From Verrucomicrobiaceae bacterium (GTDB lineage: Bacteria; Verrucomicrobiota; Verrucomicrobiia; Verrucomicrobiales; Verrucomicrobiaceae), in NCBI GenBank assembly GCA_947458455.1, contig CANGYJ010000005.1, forward strand, positions 124,001-188,000: a stretch of 64,000 nucleotides of DNA, read 5' to 3'. Below the pieces are notes generated by a model. That model saw only the letters and a program-made list of their open reading frames with translations, had not been told where the DNA came from and did no database searches. The position numbers and the translations under genes were made by a program. Positions 1 to 8,312 of the stretch are shown one piece after another. The number at the start of each line of letters is the position of its first letter. The stretch's first letter is position 1.

Positions 1-2
1 TG

Positions 3-251
3 AAGCAGGTGCATGAGCTCTTCGCTGGCAAAGCTAAGCCCGAAGACGTGCTCAAAGCCGCCGAAACCGGCGAAGGCAATGACCTTCGCAATCATCGCTG
101 CTACGCCCATCTCTACCTCGGCCTCTATTTCGAATCGATCGGCGACAACGCCAAAGCCAAAGAACACATGGTCAAAGCCGCCACCGACTACAAAATGGAT
201 CACTACATGGGCAAAGTCGCCCAGGTGCACGTGAAGCTGCGCGGGTGGTAG
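3..251 (+). CDS. C-terminal part of a TPR-like protein (5' end outside window)
   Basis: The frame is open to the left edge, so only the last 80 or so codons are present. The fragment is helical, with a segment near residues 35-60 (YLGLYFESIGDNAKAKEH) that reads like a tetratricopeptide helix pair, followed by a short basic tail ending LRGW. TPR proteins act as protein-binding scaffolds, and similar tails occur in NlpI-like periplasmic proteins. No signal peptide or partner can be judged because the start is missing. The convergent amidohydrolase gene ends 2 bases downstream. The family call rests on one repeat-like segment and is tentative. Confidence 0.55.
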   Translation, partial: KQVHELFAGKAKPEDVLKAAETGEGNDLRNHRCYAHLYLGLYFESIGDNAKAKEHMVKAATDYKMDHYMGKVAQVHVKLRGW

Positions 252-253
252 CC

Positions 254-1072
254 TTACCCCAGAAACGCCCTCGCATTGTCCACCGTCAATGCGGTCAATA
301 GCGTCCCGCTCAGCTCCGATTCCACGAGTTTCAGCAGCGAGGACTCAGGATAAAAAAACGGGGCGTGCGTGCCGAAGCAGAGTTTTTCGGCGGGCCAGGC
401 TTTGAGCGTGTTTTCGAGGCCGCCGACACCTTCGATCATGGCGCCGTCGAGCCAGAGTGAATCGCAGCCGCGCAGCGCGGTGGTGATCATGGCGGCGTTC
501 GCATTCAAAACCATCACGCGAGCCTTCGGGCGCACTTTGAGCAGATCGTGAAGCGGCTTGAGATCGACGGGAGCGGCCTGCACGAGCGGATGCTGCGTGC
601 GCTGATCCTCCATCTGCACCACGATTTGCACGGCGAGACCGGCGTCGGTGATCGCATCGAGCAATTCGGCAAAAATGGGCTCGGCGAGCGTGTAGCCGTG
701 GTAGTTCGGATGCAGGCGGATGACCTTCATCGCGTGCTCATCCCGGCAGCGGCGCAGGTCCTCACGCCACGCGGGGAGCAGCGGATGCAGCGCTCCGGCA
801 GGGAGCAGCACGCCACCGCTTTCCGTGCACGCGGTGGCGAGCCGGGCATTCACGGCGGCGATGTCACGCGTGAGCAGGGCTTCGAGAGAGCCAGTGATGG
901 CCTGGGTGATGCCGCGTTGTTTCAAGGAATCGCCATCGAGCTTGGGGAGATCGCGGAAGGGCCAGGGGCCGGTGGCGAAGTTCACATCGAGGCGCTCGGC
1001 GGCTTGTTCGAGGGCCATCAAAGGCGTGGCGGCGGCTGCGGCGGTGCTTTGGAGGAAGAGTCGGCGGTTCAT
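254..1072 (-). CDS. Exported amidohydrolase-like (TIM-barrel) protein
   Basis: A 272-residue protein starting MNRRLFLQSTAAAAATPLMA, a twin-Arg-like signal followed by an Ala-rich stretch. The rest follows the amidohydrolase-2 fold: a VIRLHPNYHGY segment and a late FGTHAPFFYP segment where family members carry the last metal or catalytic residue. The usual N-terminal HxH metal motif is not obvious, so it may be a divergent or inactive paralogue of its neighbour. Its ATG overlaps the TGA of the upstream gene (ATGA, 1069-1072), so translation is probably coupled. A longer frame to 1210 exists but lies entirely inside the upstream gene. Substrate unknown. Confidence 0.75.
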   Translation of the reverse strand: MNRRLFLQSTAAAAATPLMALEQAAERLDVNFATGPWPFRDLPKLDGDSLKQRGITQAITGSLEALLTRDIAAVNARLATACTESGGVLLPAGALHPLLPAWREDLRRCRDEHAMKVIRLHPNYHGYTLAEPIFAELLDAITDAGLAVQIVVQMEDQRTQHPLVQAAPVDLKPLHDLLKVRPKARVMVLNANAAMITTALRGCDSLWLDGAMIEGVGGLENTLKAWPAEKLCFGTHAPFFYPESSLLKLVESELSGTLLTALTVDNARAFLG

Positions 1073-1905
1073 GCCTGGATGCCTTTCGCTTGGAGGATGG
1101 GATTCATGAGGCTGCGTAGCGTGCCGTGGAAGATCTGCTGCTTCTGCGCCTCGGTGATGGCGGCTCCATGCACTTTGGCCAGTTGGCTGGCGAAGCTGCG
1201 CCCGCCGCAATCGCTGCCGTAGATGACACGCTCCGCGCCCAGTTCCCGCACGGCCATCTCGGTGATGCCTGCGGTGGGATCAGAGCCGGCGAGATCGGCG
1301 AAGAGGTTCTTTTGATCGCGAATGGCGCGGATGCCGAGTTCCCAAGTGCCGCCAGTGTGACCGCAGATGATGGGCACCTTCGGAAAACGCTTCGCCAAGG
1401 CCACGAGGTCATCGGGCGTGGATTCGCCGGGATAGTTCGCGGTCGTTTTGAACCAGGTGTGCTGGAAGATGACGGCTTTCAATTCGGCGGCACGGGCGAT
1501 GAGCGGGTCGATCTCGGGTCCATCGCAGCGTTTCGCCACCCACAGCTTCACGCCGACCATCGGCCCGTTCGCCACGCAGCGTTCCAGCTCGGCGAGGGAT
1601 TCGGGCACATGCTTCGGATTCAGCGTGACGAAGCCAAAAGCGCGGTCGGGATGCTTCGCGATGGCTCGCAGCACCTCATCGTTCTGTTTCCGAAAATCAT
1701 CCGGTGAAGGATCCTGTGACCATTTCATGCCCATGTACACACAGAGCCGCTCGATGCCCACGCGGTCGGCATAGCGCAGGAGCTGCCCCAGCCGCTCCTC
1801 AGGCGTGAGGCCGGGCACGCCGGAAAGATGGCAATGCAGGTCCCAGATGCGGAATTTCGGATTCATGAGCTTTTGCATACGCGGCAGCAGGTCGGACTCG
1901 CGCAT
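1069..1905 (-). CDS. Amidohydrolase family 2 protein
   Basis: A 278-residue cytoplasmic metal-dependent hydrolase of the amidohydrolase-2/ACMSD-like group. It has the N-terminal metal-binding DLHCHLSG motif, VGVKLWV and VIFQHTW strands, IICGHTGG (metal/His) and a C-terminal VIYGSDCGG carrying the catalytic Asp. The family hydrolyses or decarboxylates cyclic and acidic substrates; the substrate here is unknown. MNPKFRIWDLHCH at 1866 is an alternative start only four residues upstream of the metal motif. It is the first gene of a coupled pair with the exported paralogue at 254-1072. Its first 130 or so bases are duplicated at 3760-3906. Confidence 0.88.
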   Translation of the reverse strand: MRESDLLPRMQKLMNPKFRIWDLHCHLSGVPGLTPEERLGQLLRYADRVGIERLCVYMGMKWSQDPSPDDFRKQNDEVLRAIAKHPDRAFGFVTLNPKHVPESLAELERCVANGPMVGVKLWVAKRCDGPEIDPLIARAAELKAVIFQHTWFKTTANYPGESTPDDLVALAKRFPKVPIICGHTGGTWELGIRAIRDQKNLFADLAGSDPTAGITEMAVRELGAERVIYGSDCGGRSFASQLAKVHGAAITEAQKQQIFHGTLRSLMNPILQAKGIQA

Positions 1906-1957
1906 TAAAAACTCTGAGGCAGGCTTTACTCACGAACTGCTAACCATCCTCACTGTT
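1772..1957. repeat. Source copy of a duplicated block (amidohydrolase 5' end and upstream region)
   Basis: Bases 1772-1919 recur at 3760-3906 in the same orientation with about 12 mismatches in 148 positions. The more distal 1937-1957 recurs at 4243-4263 with 3 mismatches in 21. The two copies bracket the esterase gene at 2023-3717. Confidence 0.85.
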
Positions 1958-2022
1958 CGCCAAGAAAACAGATTCGACTGCGACCTCTGACCATCGGCGG
2001 AGTTTCACGTCACCTCCAACTG

Positions 2023-3717
2023 ATGAAAAGAATCTTCGCTTTCTCGCTCCTCCTCCTGCTCACCGGCATGCTCCAAGGCCAGACGACCGTCAGTCTAGGC
2101 ACCGGCAAAATCACCGGCTCCGTTACGGGATTGAGTTCAGCAAATCCGAATGTCACCGGACTCAGCGCGGGCATCAGCTTTGATCTCACGATCACGGCCA
2201 CGAATGCTACCACCGGCCTGACGGTGGCAAATCACAACAACGGCATCGGCGTTGTTGGCGGCGCCAACGGTTTCGAAGTGGACAATGTTAACAATCTCAA
2301 CGCTGCGGATGATGAGTCGCTTGTTTTCACCTTGAGCAATGTCGCTGGACTCGCCGTCGGGCAGTCGCTGCGGATTTCCGGCATCGGAACCCGTGCGGGC
2401 GCTGGGACCAAGCAATACGCCCTCTTCGACGGTGCTACATCCGTCAGCAGCGGTTCATTCAATACCTCGCCCTTTGCGATCTCTGTGCCCAATCTCACCA
2501 GCGTGAAGATCACGGCGACGGGGCCCACCACCGCCCCCGCCTTGAATTCGGGGTTCCTCATCAATCAGCTGCTCCTCACCGTCACGAGCGGCGGAGGCAC
2601 TGGTGGCAGCGCCAATGCGGCGGCGAAGATAACGAATGCGGGCCTTGATGGCAGCGGCCATCCATTCTTCACCTTCGATAGCGTCGCGGGAGAAAGCTAC
2701 GAGATCCAGAGCTCCACCGATCTGCTTTCGTGGACGCCGATGGCCACGCTCTCGGGCACTGGTGGCTCCATTACCTACACGGACGAGTTCACCCAGGCTC
2801 CAGGCGTGCCGAGGCAGTTTCACCGCGCCAAGACCGTGCTCACGCCGAATGGAAACCTCGCCAACACCACCCTCAGCATCACGCAAACCTGGTTGCAGGA
2901 GCCGACCGGCTTCGCTCGCACCGCCGTCGTCCAGGTTCCCACGGGCGCAGGCCCACACCCCGTCATCATCATGCTCCATGGCAATGGCGGGACGGGGAAT
3001 GCAGCCGCGACCTTCATCAATGCACTCAATCCGCATGTCAGCACCGCCATCCGTGTCGCTCCCAATGGCTACCTGCCCATTGGCCTGCAGCAGAGTTGGA
3101 ATGTCGATAACGAAGACTCCAAAGCACCCGATGTCGCCTTCATCCGCGATCTCATCGCGCTGCTGAAAACGTACGACAATGTCGATGCGGGCAAAATCTC
3201 CATCTTCGGCATCTCCAACGGCTCCGGCATGACGAACCGCCTCCTCATCGAGCTCGACGGTGCCGTCTTTCAGAATGCAGGCTGTCAGGTCTCCCAAATG
3301 CTCGCCAAGATGTATCACGACAGCGCCTTCTGGTTCAATGCCACCGGCAGCAATGCCTACGACCAGACCATCACGCCCGCCAAACGCCGCCGCATCATCA
3401 GCCTCAATGGCACGGCTGATCCTCTTATCCCCTACACCGGCGGGACCAGCGGCATCGGCACCTTCATCTCCGCTCAGGAAAGTATCTATCGCTTCGCCCA
3501 GGCAATGGGTGAAACCGGCCCGCAATTGGCCGATGCCGCCGGCATCCCCGGCACCGGCACGAACGGTTACTCGGCCCCCTTCGTGAAATACACCTACCGC
3601 AGCGGCCAATTCGTCCACTACAAACTCATCGGCGGCAATCACGGCCTCCAAGTCAGCGGCAGCTCTGTCTATGCCGATGAAGCCAAACAAATCGTCGCGG
3701 CTTTTCTTTTGCAGTAG
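2023..3717 (+). CDS. Secreted PHB-depolymerase-like esterase
   Basis: A 564-residue protein with signal peptide MKRIFAFSLLLLLTGMLQG. Residues about 20-190 form a Gly/Thr/Asn-rich beta domain of the kind common in verrucomicrobial surface proteins. Residues about 200-270 form a small beta module containing YEIQSSTDLLSW, often placed before C-terminal sorting or catalytic parts in this phylum. Residues 290-564 are an LpqC/poly(3-hydroxybutyrate) depolymerase-type alpha/beta hydrolase: HGNGG oxyanion loop at 319, nucleophile Ser398 in GISNG, Asp466 in GTADP, and His540 in GGNHG. It probably cleaves a polyester or acylated polysaccharide outside the cytoplasm. No strong Shine-Dalgarno precedes the ATG. 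Flanked by the duplicated amidohydrolase block. Confidence 0.88.
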   Translation: MKRIFAFSLLLLLTGMLQGQTTVSLGTGKITGSVTGLSSANPNVTGLSAGISFDLTITATNATTGLTVANHNNGIGVVGGANGFEVDNVNNLNAADDESLVFTLSNVAGLAVGQSLRISGIGTRAGAGTKQYALFDGATSVSSGSFNTSPFAISVPNLTSVKITATGPTTAPALNSGFLINQLLLTVTSGGGTGGSANAAAKITNAGLDGSGHPFFTFDSVAGESYEIQSSTDLLSWTPMATLSGTGGSITYTDEFTQAPGVPRQFHRAKTVLTPNGNLANTTLSITQTWLQEPTGFARTAVVQVPTGAGPHPVIIMLHGNGGTGNAAATFINALNPHVSTAIRVAPNGYLPIGLQQSWNVDNEDSKAPDVAFIRDLIALLKTYDNVDAGKISIFGISNGSGMTNRLLIELDGAVFQNAGCQVSQMLAKMYHDSAFWFNATGSNAYDQTITPAKRRRIISLNGTADPLIPYTGGTSGIGTFISAQESIYRFAQAMGETGPQLADAAGIPGTGTNGYSAPFVKYTYRSGQFVHYKLIGGNHGLQVSGSSVYADEAKQIVAAFLLQ

Positions 3718-3759
3718 CGCTGCTGAGTTCCGCAAAAGCACATCAAAACAGATGCGATC

Positions 3760-3906
3760 TAGCGCAGGAGCTGCCCGAGCGGCTCCTCAGGTGTGAGGCC
3801 GGGCACGCCGGAGAGATGGCAGTGCAGGTCCCAGATGCGGAATTTCGGATTCATGAGCCTTTGCATACGCGGCAGCGGGTCGGACTCGCGCATCGAAAAC
3901 GCGGAG
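3760..3906 (-). pseudogene. Truncated duplicate of the amidohydrolase 5' end
   Basis: About 92% identical to 1772-1919 and in the same orientation. It encodes the first 44 or so residues of the amidohydrolase (through DLHCHLSGVPGLTPEE) and then loses similarity. The remaining frame runs into unrelated sequence, so it is a non-functional fragment. It marks one boundary of a duplication or insertion around the esterase gene. Confidence 0.85.
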
Positions 3907-3938
3907 GCAAACCACCCTTCCCTTCGCCCGCTCGTTTT

Positions 3939-4027
3939 TGCCGCCGAGGAGCCAAGAGGCAGAAGATGCCAAGGTTTCCTTCGGTTTTCATCTCGGCGTC
4001 CTCCGCTCCTCTGCCCCTTGGCGGCAA
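3939..4027. repeat. Imperfect palindromic element (GCAGAGG family)
   Basis: The left arm begins ttgccgccgaggagcc and the right arm ends ccccttggcggcaa. The arms pair over about 33 bases with roughly 24 matches. It resembles the element inside the polymerase gene at 36710-36804, which also consists of CAGAGGGGCAGAGAGG-like runs. Confidence 0.6.
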
Positions 4028-4269
4028 CCAAGGTGGCAGATGCGACGGGTGGTCGTGACATCCACGCAACTTCGAAGGATCCGGAATCTTCACGCAGTCC
4101 ATTTACCCGCCGAGGCATTCGCAAACCGACATTTTTGTTGCCCAGCTACGGCCCAGAAGGGTAAAACGACACCCATGAGCCCCCCAGCCCGTGATATTCC
4201 GACAAGATCGTTGGCGATAAAGCCGCTGGCAAACCTAACGATCTGTTAACCATTCTTACTGTTAGGTAT

Positions 4270-4593
4270 ATGAAGCATCCACTGTTCAACGCAGCCATGT
4301 GCGCAGTTTTGATTCTCCTCGCGAACTGCTGGCTTTACTATGCGCTTTCAAACTGGCAGTTCTCTTTCAGTGTGGATTCCCAAGCACCTATTTGGCAGTC
4401 TGCCCTGGGCTGGTGTGCTTCTATCCCGCAGATTCCGGCATTAATCGTATCCAAGCTAGTGGCAGACACTTTCAATTTCTCGACGTTCCAGTGGTCAGCA
4501 TATACATCGGCGATATCGATTCTGCTTTATTGCCCATTAGTTTACGTTTGGTCACAGCGACGAACAACCGTACGCAATGCAACCAACGCCTAA
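4270..4593 (+). CDS. Small hypothetical membrane protein
   Basis: 107 residues with three likely membrane segments: about 7-26 (starting FNAAMCAVLILLANCWLYY), about 45-65 and about 75-92, ending in a short basic tail WSQRRTT. I recognise no family. The base composition is more AT-rich than its neighbours, suggesting acquisition or weak selection. Only a weak ttagg precedes the ATG. A 21-base match to the amidohydrolase upstream region lies directly before the start and may hold its promoter. It could be a chance frame, but the hydrophobic pattern and conservative codons favour a real gene. Confidence 0.5.
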   Translation: MKHPLFNAAMCAVLILLANCWLYYALSNWQFSFSVDSQAPIWQSALGWCASIPQIPALIVSKLVADTFNFSTFQWSAYTSAISILLYCPLVYVWSQRRTTVRNATNA

Positions 4594-4699
4594 CCGTGCG
4601 CTGTGGCGAACTGCTTCGGTCGGCCACTGAAGCCTTGCCGCACACACCGCCCCCCCCAATCGCTTGCTTGCGGCGTGGTTTCCTGCCAGAGGAAGGCTC

Positions 4700-5347
4700 A
4701 TGTCCTCCCCCCAAGCCTACCTTTTTGACCTCGACGGCACGCTCATCGACTCGCTGGCCGATATTGCCGGGTCCGTGAACCGCATGCTGGAGGCTCGCGG
4801 GCATCCACGGCGTGAAGAAGAGCTCTTCCGCCAGATGGTGGGCGATGGCATGGAGAAGCTGGTGGAGCGGGCGCTGCCGGAGCAGGCCCGCGATGCGGAG
4901 ACGATCCGCGCCGGGGTGGCGGAGTATCGGGCGAACTACGAGCAGCACTGGCAGGAGCGCACGCGGCCTTACGAGGGCATCGTGGAGCTTCTGGGCGCGC
5001 TGAAGGCGCGAGGCTTCAAGCTGGGCGTCATCTCCAACAAGGCACACCGCTTCACCGTGCCGATGACGGAGCACTTTTTCGGCACGGAAACATTCGACAT
5101 CATCCTCGGTGCCCGACCGGAGGTGCCGCACAAGCCCGCGCCCGATGCCGCTCACGAGGTGGCGGCGATTTGGGGCCTGCCGACGAGCGAAATCGCCTAT
5201 GTGGGCGATTCGGGCATCGACATGGACTTTGCCAAGGCCAGCGGCATGCGGGCCATCGGCGTGCGCTGGGGCTTTCGCGGCGAAAAGGAGCTTCAGGAGC
5301 ACGGGGCGGAAGTGTTGATTTCTCATCCGTGCGAATTGGCTGCTTGA
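4700..5347 (+). CDS. HAD-family phosphatase, phosphoglycolate-phosphatase-like
   Basis: A 215-residue cytoplasmic HAD hydrolase. Motif I is FDLDGTL (nucleophile Asp near residue 10), motif II is in GVISNK, motif III is the Lys in HKPAPD, and motif IV is YVGDSGIDMDFA. A helical cap follows motif I (residues about 17-80). Length and motifs fit Gph, which removes phosphate from 2-phosphoglycolate, but Gph, PpaX and other HAD phosphatases cannot be separated by eye. ATG 4700 is chosen over the upstream ATG at 4664 because a strong AGAGGAAGG ribosome site lies at 4688-4695. The next gene starts 12 bases after the stop. Confidence 0.85.
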   Translation: MSSPQAYLFDLDGTLIDSLADIAGSVNRMLEARGHPRREEELFRQMVGDGMEKLVERALPEQARDAETIRAGVAEYRANYEQHWQERTRPYEGIVELLGALKARGFKLGVISNKAHRFTVPMTEHFFGTETFDIILGARPEVPHKPAPDAAHEVAAIWGLPTSEIAYVGDSGIDMDFAKASGMRAIGVRWGFRGEKELQEHGAEVLISHPCELAA

Positions 5348-5358
5348 GCAATCCGCGC

Positions 5359-6258
5359 ATGCCCTTACAATTCCGGCCTGTGATCCCCCCTGCACACTTT
5401 TATCTTAAATCCGGCCTTCTCGTGCTGGCTGCGGCTTTCCTGGCCTCCTGCAACCTGTTTAAGAAGGCCCCACCGCCTCCGCCGCCCGAGCCGGTGAAGA
5501 AAGTGTGGAAGTATCCCGGTGAGTGGACCGGCGGTGACAAACCGATCACCCAGATCGTGGTGAACGTGGACACCCAACGCGCCACCCTTTACCACAACGA
5601 AGAAGTCGTCGGCTGGACCTATGTGGCCAGCGGTATCACCAGTTTCCCAACGCCCACCGGGGATTTCAAAGTGCTCGAAAAGGTCAAAGACAAGGTCTCC
5701 AACCTCTACGGTAAAGGTTACGACGCCGGCGGCAAGCTGGTGAATTCCGATTTCAAGAACGGCCGTGACGTCCTGCCACCCGGCGGCAACTTCATCGCCG
5801 CGCCGATGAAGTTTTTCATGCGCCTCACCAACGACGGCGTGGGCATGCACATCGGTGTCATCGCCAAGCCTGGCCGCCGCGCCTCCCACGGCTGCATCCG
5901 CCTGCCCTCCAAGATGGCCCCCATCCTCTACGAGCACACTGCTCTCGGCACGCCCGTCAGAATCACCGGCAGCGGGCCCGACTACGCCACCTACCTCAAA
6001 CAATCCGCCGCCAAGGCCAAGGCGAATGCCGCCAAGTATGCCGCTTCGAAAAAGAAGCTCGATGAGAGCGCCGCGAAGAAGGCAGAAGAAGCCGCTGCCA
6101 ATGGCACCACGCCGCCTGCCGATCCGAATGCCCCCGCACCGAAACCTGCCACGTCCGAGATGAAGGTACCGGAGCCTCCGCCCCTCGGTGCTCCTGCCAT
6201 GTCCGCCTCTCCCACCATCGAGGTGAAGCCTGCCGCTCCCGGCACCGGCCCGCAGTGA
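5359..6258 (+). CDS. L,D-transpeptidase lipoprotein (YkuD domain)
   Basis: 300 residues. The N-terminus carries a lipoprotein signal with lipobox LASC, followed by a Pro-rich linker. The YkuD catalytic domain spans about 55-215 and holds the MHIG and SHGCIRLP motifs, with catalytic Cys179. Such enzymes cross-link peptidoglycan or attach proteins to it in the periplasm. The tail (about 215-300) is Ala/Lys-rich then Pro-rich, which could contact peptidoglycan or other proteins. The frame is open back to 5170 inside the phosphatase gene; ATG 5359 places the signal peptide correctly. Confidence 0.9.
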   Translation: MPLQFRPVIPPAHFYLKSGLLVLAAAFLASCNLFKKAPPPPPPEPVKKVWKYPGEWTGGDKPITQIVVNVDTQRATLYHNEEVVGWTYVASGITSFPTPTGDFKVLEKVKDKVSNLYGKGYDAGGKLVNSDFKNGRDVLPPGGNFIAAPMKFFMRLTNDGVGMHIGVIAKPGRRASHGCIRLPSKMAPILYEHTALGTPVRITGSGPDYATYLKQSAAKAKANAAKYAASKKKLDESAAKKAEEAAANGTTPPADPNAPAPKPATSEMKVPEPPPLGAPAMSASPTIEVKPAAPGTGPQ

Positions 6259-6282
6259 TCGCATTCTTTTCCCCTGACCCCT

Positions 6283-7422
6283 GTGCCCCGTTTCACGCTT
6301 GAGGATCTTGGTTGGAATGCCTCCTTCGCCAAGCAGTTCGAGCCTCTGGCCGCTGAAGGCTGGAAACCGGCCCGCCTGATCCGTGACAACAAGATCTCCT
6401 ACGGGGCCCTGCTCGATGATGGCAGCGGCGGCTACGATGAGCTGGAGGTGATCCTCAGCGGCAAAGTCTATCACGATGCCGCCACGGATGCCGATCTCCC
6501 TGCGGTGGGCGATTGGGTGGCGCTCGATGTCGGCAAAGAAGGCACGGATACCGTCATCCGCGCCCGCCTTGCCCGGCAGACCTGCTTTTCGCGCAAAGCC
6601 CCCGGCCTCAGCGCCGAGGAGCAGGTCATCGCCGCCAATGTGGACACCGTCATCGTCATCACCGATGCGGAGACCGATCTGAATCTCCGGCGCATGGAGC
6701 GTTACTTCACGCTCATCGCCCGCAGCGGCGCCAAGGCCGTCGTCCTGATCAACAAGATCGATCTCACCTCCAAGGCGCAAAACGAAGAGGCCGCCGAAGC
6801 CATCCGCCAGCTCAATCCGAACGCGGACGTGCATCTCACCAGCGTCACGAAGCGCAAAGGCATCAAAGTCCTCAAAAACTACTTCAAGCGCGGCCAGACC
6901 GTGGCCTTCATCGGCTCCAGCGGCGTGGGTAAATCCGCCATGATCAATCTCCTCCTCGGTGAGGAATGGCAGTGGACCGATGAGGTGAATGAAAAGACCG
7001 GCCGCGGCCGCCACACCACCACCGCACGCGAATTGATCGTGCTCGATGGCGGTGGCATTCTCATCGACAACCCCGGCATCAAGGAAGTGCAGATGTGGAC
7101 GGATGAAACCACGCTTCGCGAACGCTTTGCCGACATCGACCAGCTCGCGCTCGGCTGCCGTTTTGGCGATTGCAAACACGGCAAGGACGCTGGCTGCGCC
7201 ATCCGCGCCGCCGTGGAGGGCGGCACGCTCGATCCCGCCCGCTACGATGGCTACCTGAAGCTCGAAGAAGAGATCGCCGAGCTGCGCAAGAAGCGCAAAA
7301 AGCGCCAAATGACCGTCGAACGCGTCTTCAAACGCGATCACAAGATCAAAGCCCGCAACCGCGAGGACCGCCACGACATCGAGCGCAACCTCCGGCCTTC
7401 GCGGCATGAGCACCGCGAGTGA
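6283..7422 (+). CDS. rsgA: Ribosome small-subunit-dependent GTPase RsgA
   Basis: A 379-residue circularly permuted GTPase that helps mature the 30S subunit. An N-terminal OB-like region (about 1-110) is followed by G4 NKID, then G1 GSSGVGKS, then G3 DNPGIKE: the permuted order typical of RsgA/YjeQ. The C-terminal zinc module shows CRFGDCKHGKDAGC, and a basic tail follows. It starts at GTG 6283; no in-frame ATG lies nearby upstream. Its stop codon is inside the left arm of a palindromic element (7418-7471), so the element may have supplied the last codons. Confidence 0.95.
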   Translation: MPRFTLEDLGWNASFAKQFEPLAAEGWKPARLIRDNKISYGALLDDGSGGYDELEVILSGKVYHDAATDADLPAVGDWVALDVGKEGTDTVIRARLARQTCFSRKAPGLSAEEQVIAANVDTVIVITDAETDLNLRRMERYFTLIARSGAKAVVLINKIDLTSKAQNEEAAEAIRQLNPNADVHLTSVTKRKGIKVLKNYFKRGQTVAFIGSSGVGKSAMINLLLGEEWQWTDEVNEKTGRGRHTTTARELIVLDGGGILIDNPGIKEVQMWTDETTLRERFADIDQLALGCRFGDCKHGKDAGCAIRAAVEGGTLDPARYDGYLKLEEEIAELRKKRKKRQMTVERVFKRDHKIKARNREDRHDIERNLRPSRHEHRE

Positions 7423-7471
7423 GGCGGGCACTCCTGCCCGCCATGGGGAAGGCAAGAGTGCCCGCCTCACT
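7418..7471. repeat. Palindromic element, GCGGGCACTC family
   Basis: Arms 7418-7438 and 7451-7471 pair in 20 of 21 positions (agtgaggcgggcactcctgcc). The rsgA stop codon lies in the left arm. The same core recurs inside the haem protein gene at 54454-54528. Confidence 0.9.
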
Positions 7472-7532
7472 CTTTCGCGTGCTCAGCCATCGTGAAACTT
7501 GAAACCTGCCCCATGCCCCTCTAAACCCACGC

Positions 7533-8312
7533 ATGCCCGCCCCCGACGCCCGTGAAATCATCCTCGAAGCCCGCGATCTCACCCGCGAGTTCGATGGCGT
7601 GAAGGCCCTGGACCGCTTTTCCTTCCAGCTTCATCGCGGTGAGGTGCTCGGCCTGCTCGGAGCCAATGGCGCAGGCAAAACCACCGCGATGAATTGCCTC
7701 CTCGGCCTCACGCTGCCCACCAGCGGAGATATCTTTGCCTTCGGCCTACCTTTGCAAAAGCACCGCATCGCCATCCTCCAGCGGGCGAATTTCTCCTCCG
7801 CTTACACGGCGCTGCCTGGCAATCTGCTCGTGGGTCAAAACCTCATCGTCTTTGCCAAGATCTACGGCGTGCGTGAGCCGAAGAAGAAAATCGCCGAGCT
7901 GATGGAGCTGCTCGAAATCTCCCACCTCGCCAAACGCGTCACCGGCCAGCTCTCCGCAGGCGAATCCACCCGCGTGAACCTCGTGAAGGCTTTCCTCAAC
8001 GATCCCGAGCTCCTCATGCTCGACGAACCCACCGCCTCCCTCGATCCCGACATCGCCGACAAAGTGCGCAAAGTCGTCCGCAAGGTGCAGCGAGAGCGAA
8101 ACATCGGCATCCTCTACACCTCGCACAACATGCGCGACATCGAGGAAGTCTGCGACCGCGTCATCTTCCTCCACAAAGGCAAGATCGTCTGCGAAGGCAC
8201 TCCAACAGACATCGTCGCGCAGTCCAGCAGTGCCACGCTCGAGGATGTCTTCATCAAAATCGCCCGCGATGGCGAAATCATCGACGAACCGCAGAAAGAC
8301 AAAGCACCATGA
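7533..8312 (+). CDS. ABC transporter ATP-binding protein
   Basis: 259 residues. Walker A is GANGAGKTT, the Q-loop region follows, the signature reads LSAGEST, Walker B is LLMLDEPTASLD, and the switch His lies in YTSHNM. This matches the ABC-2/DrrA-like exporter ATPase group. It energises the permease encoded by the next gene, which starts inside its stop codon (4-base overlap), so they form one transporter. The substrate is unknown; relatives export drugs, polysaccharide or lipid. Confidence 0.93.
   Translation: MPAPDAREIILEARDLTREFDGVKALDRFSFQLHRGEVLGLLGANGAGKTTAMNCLLGLTLPTSGDIFAFGLPLQKHRIAILQRANFSSAYTALPGNLLVGQNLIVFAKIYGVREPKKKIAELMELLEISHLAKRVTGQLSAGESTRVNLVKAFLNDPELLMLDEPTASLDPDIADKVRKVVRKVQRERNIGILYTSHNMRDIEEVCDRVIFLHKGKIVCEGTPTDIVAQSSSATLEDVFIKIARDGEIIDEPQKDKAP

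Larger units (their letters stand above)
3718..4269. other. 552-base gene-poor stretch: truncated amidohydrolase copy plus palindromic element
   Basis: Contains the duplicated amidohydrolase 5' fragment (3760-3906), an imperfect palindromic element (3939-4027) and a short second match to the amidohydrolase upstream region (4243-4263) just before the next start codon. No intact gene is visible. Confidence 0.7.

Noticed and set aside
5365..7470. 701-codon open frame on the minus strand
   Set aside because: Antisense to the well-supported L,D-transpeptidase and RsgA genes; its product is low-complexity Gly/Ala/Asp-rich sequence. A high-GC shadow.
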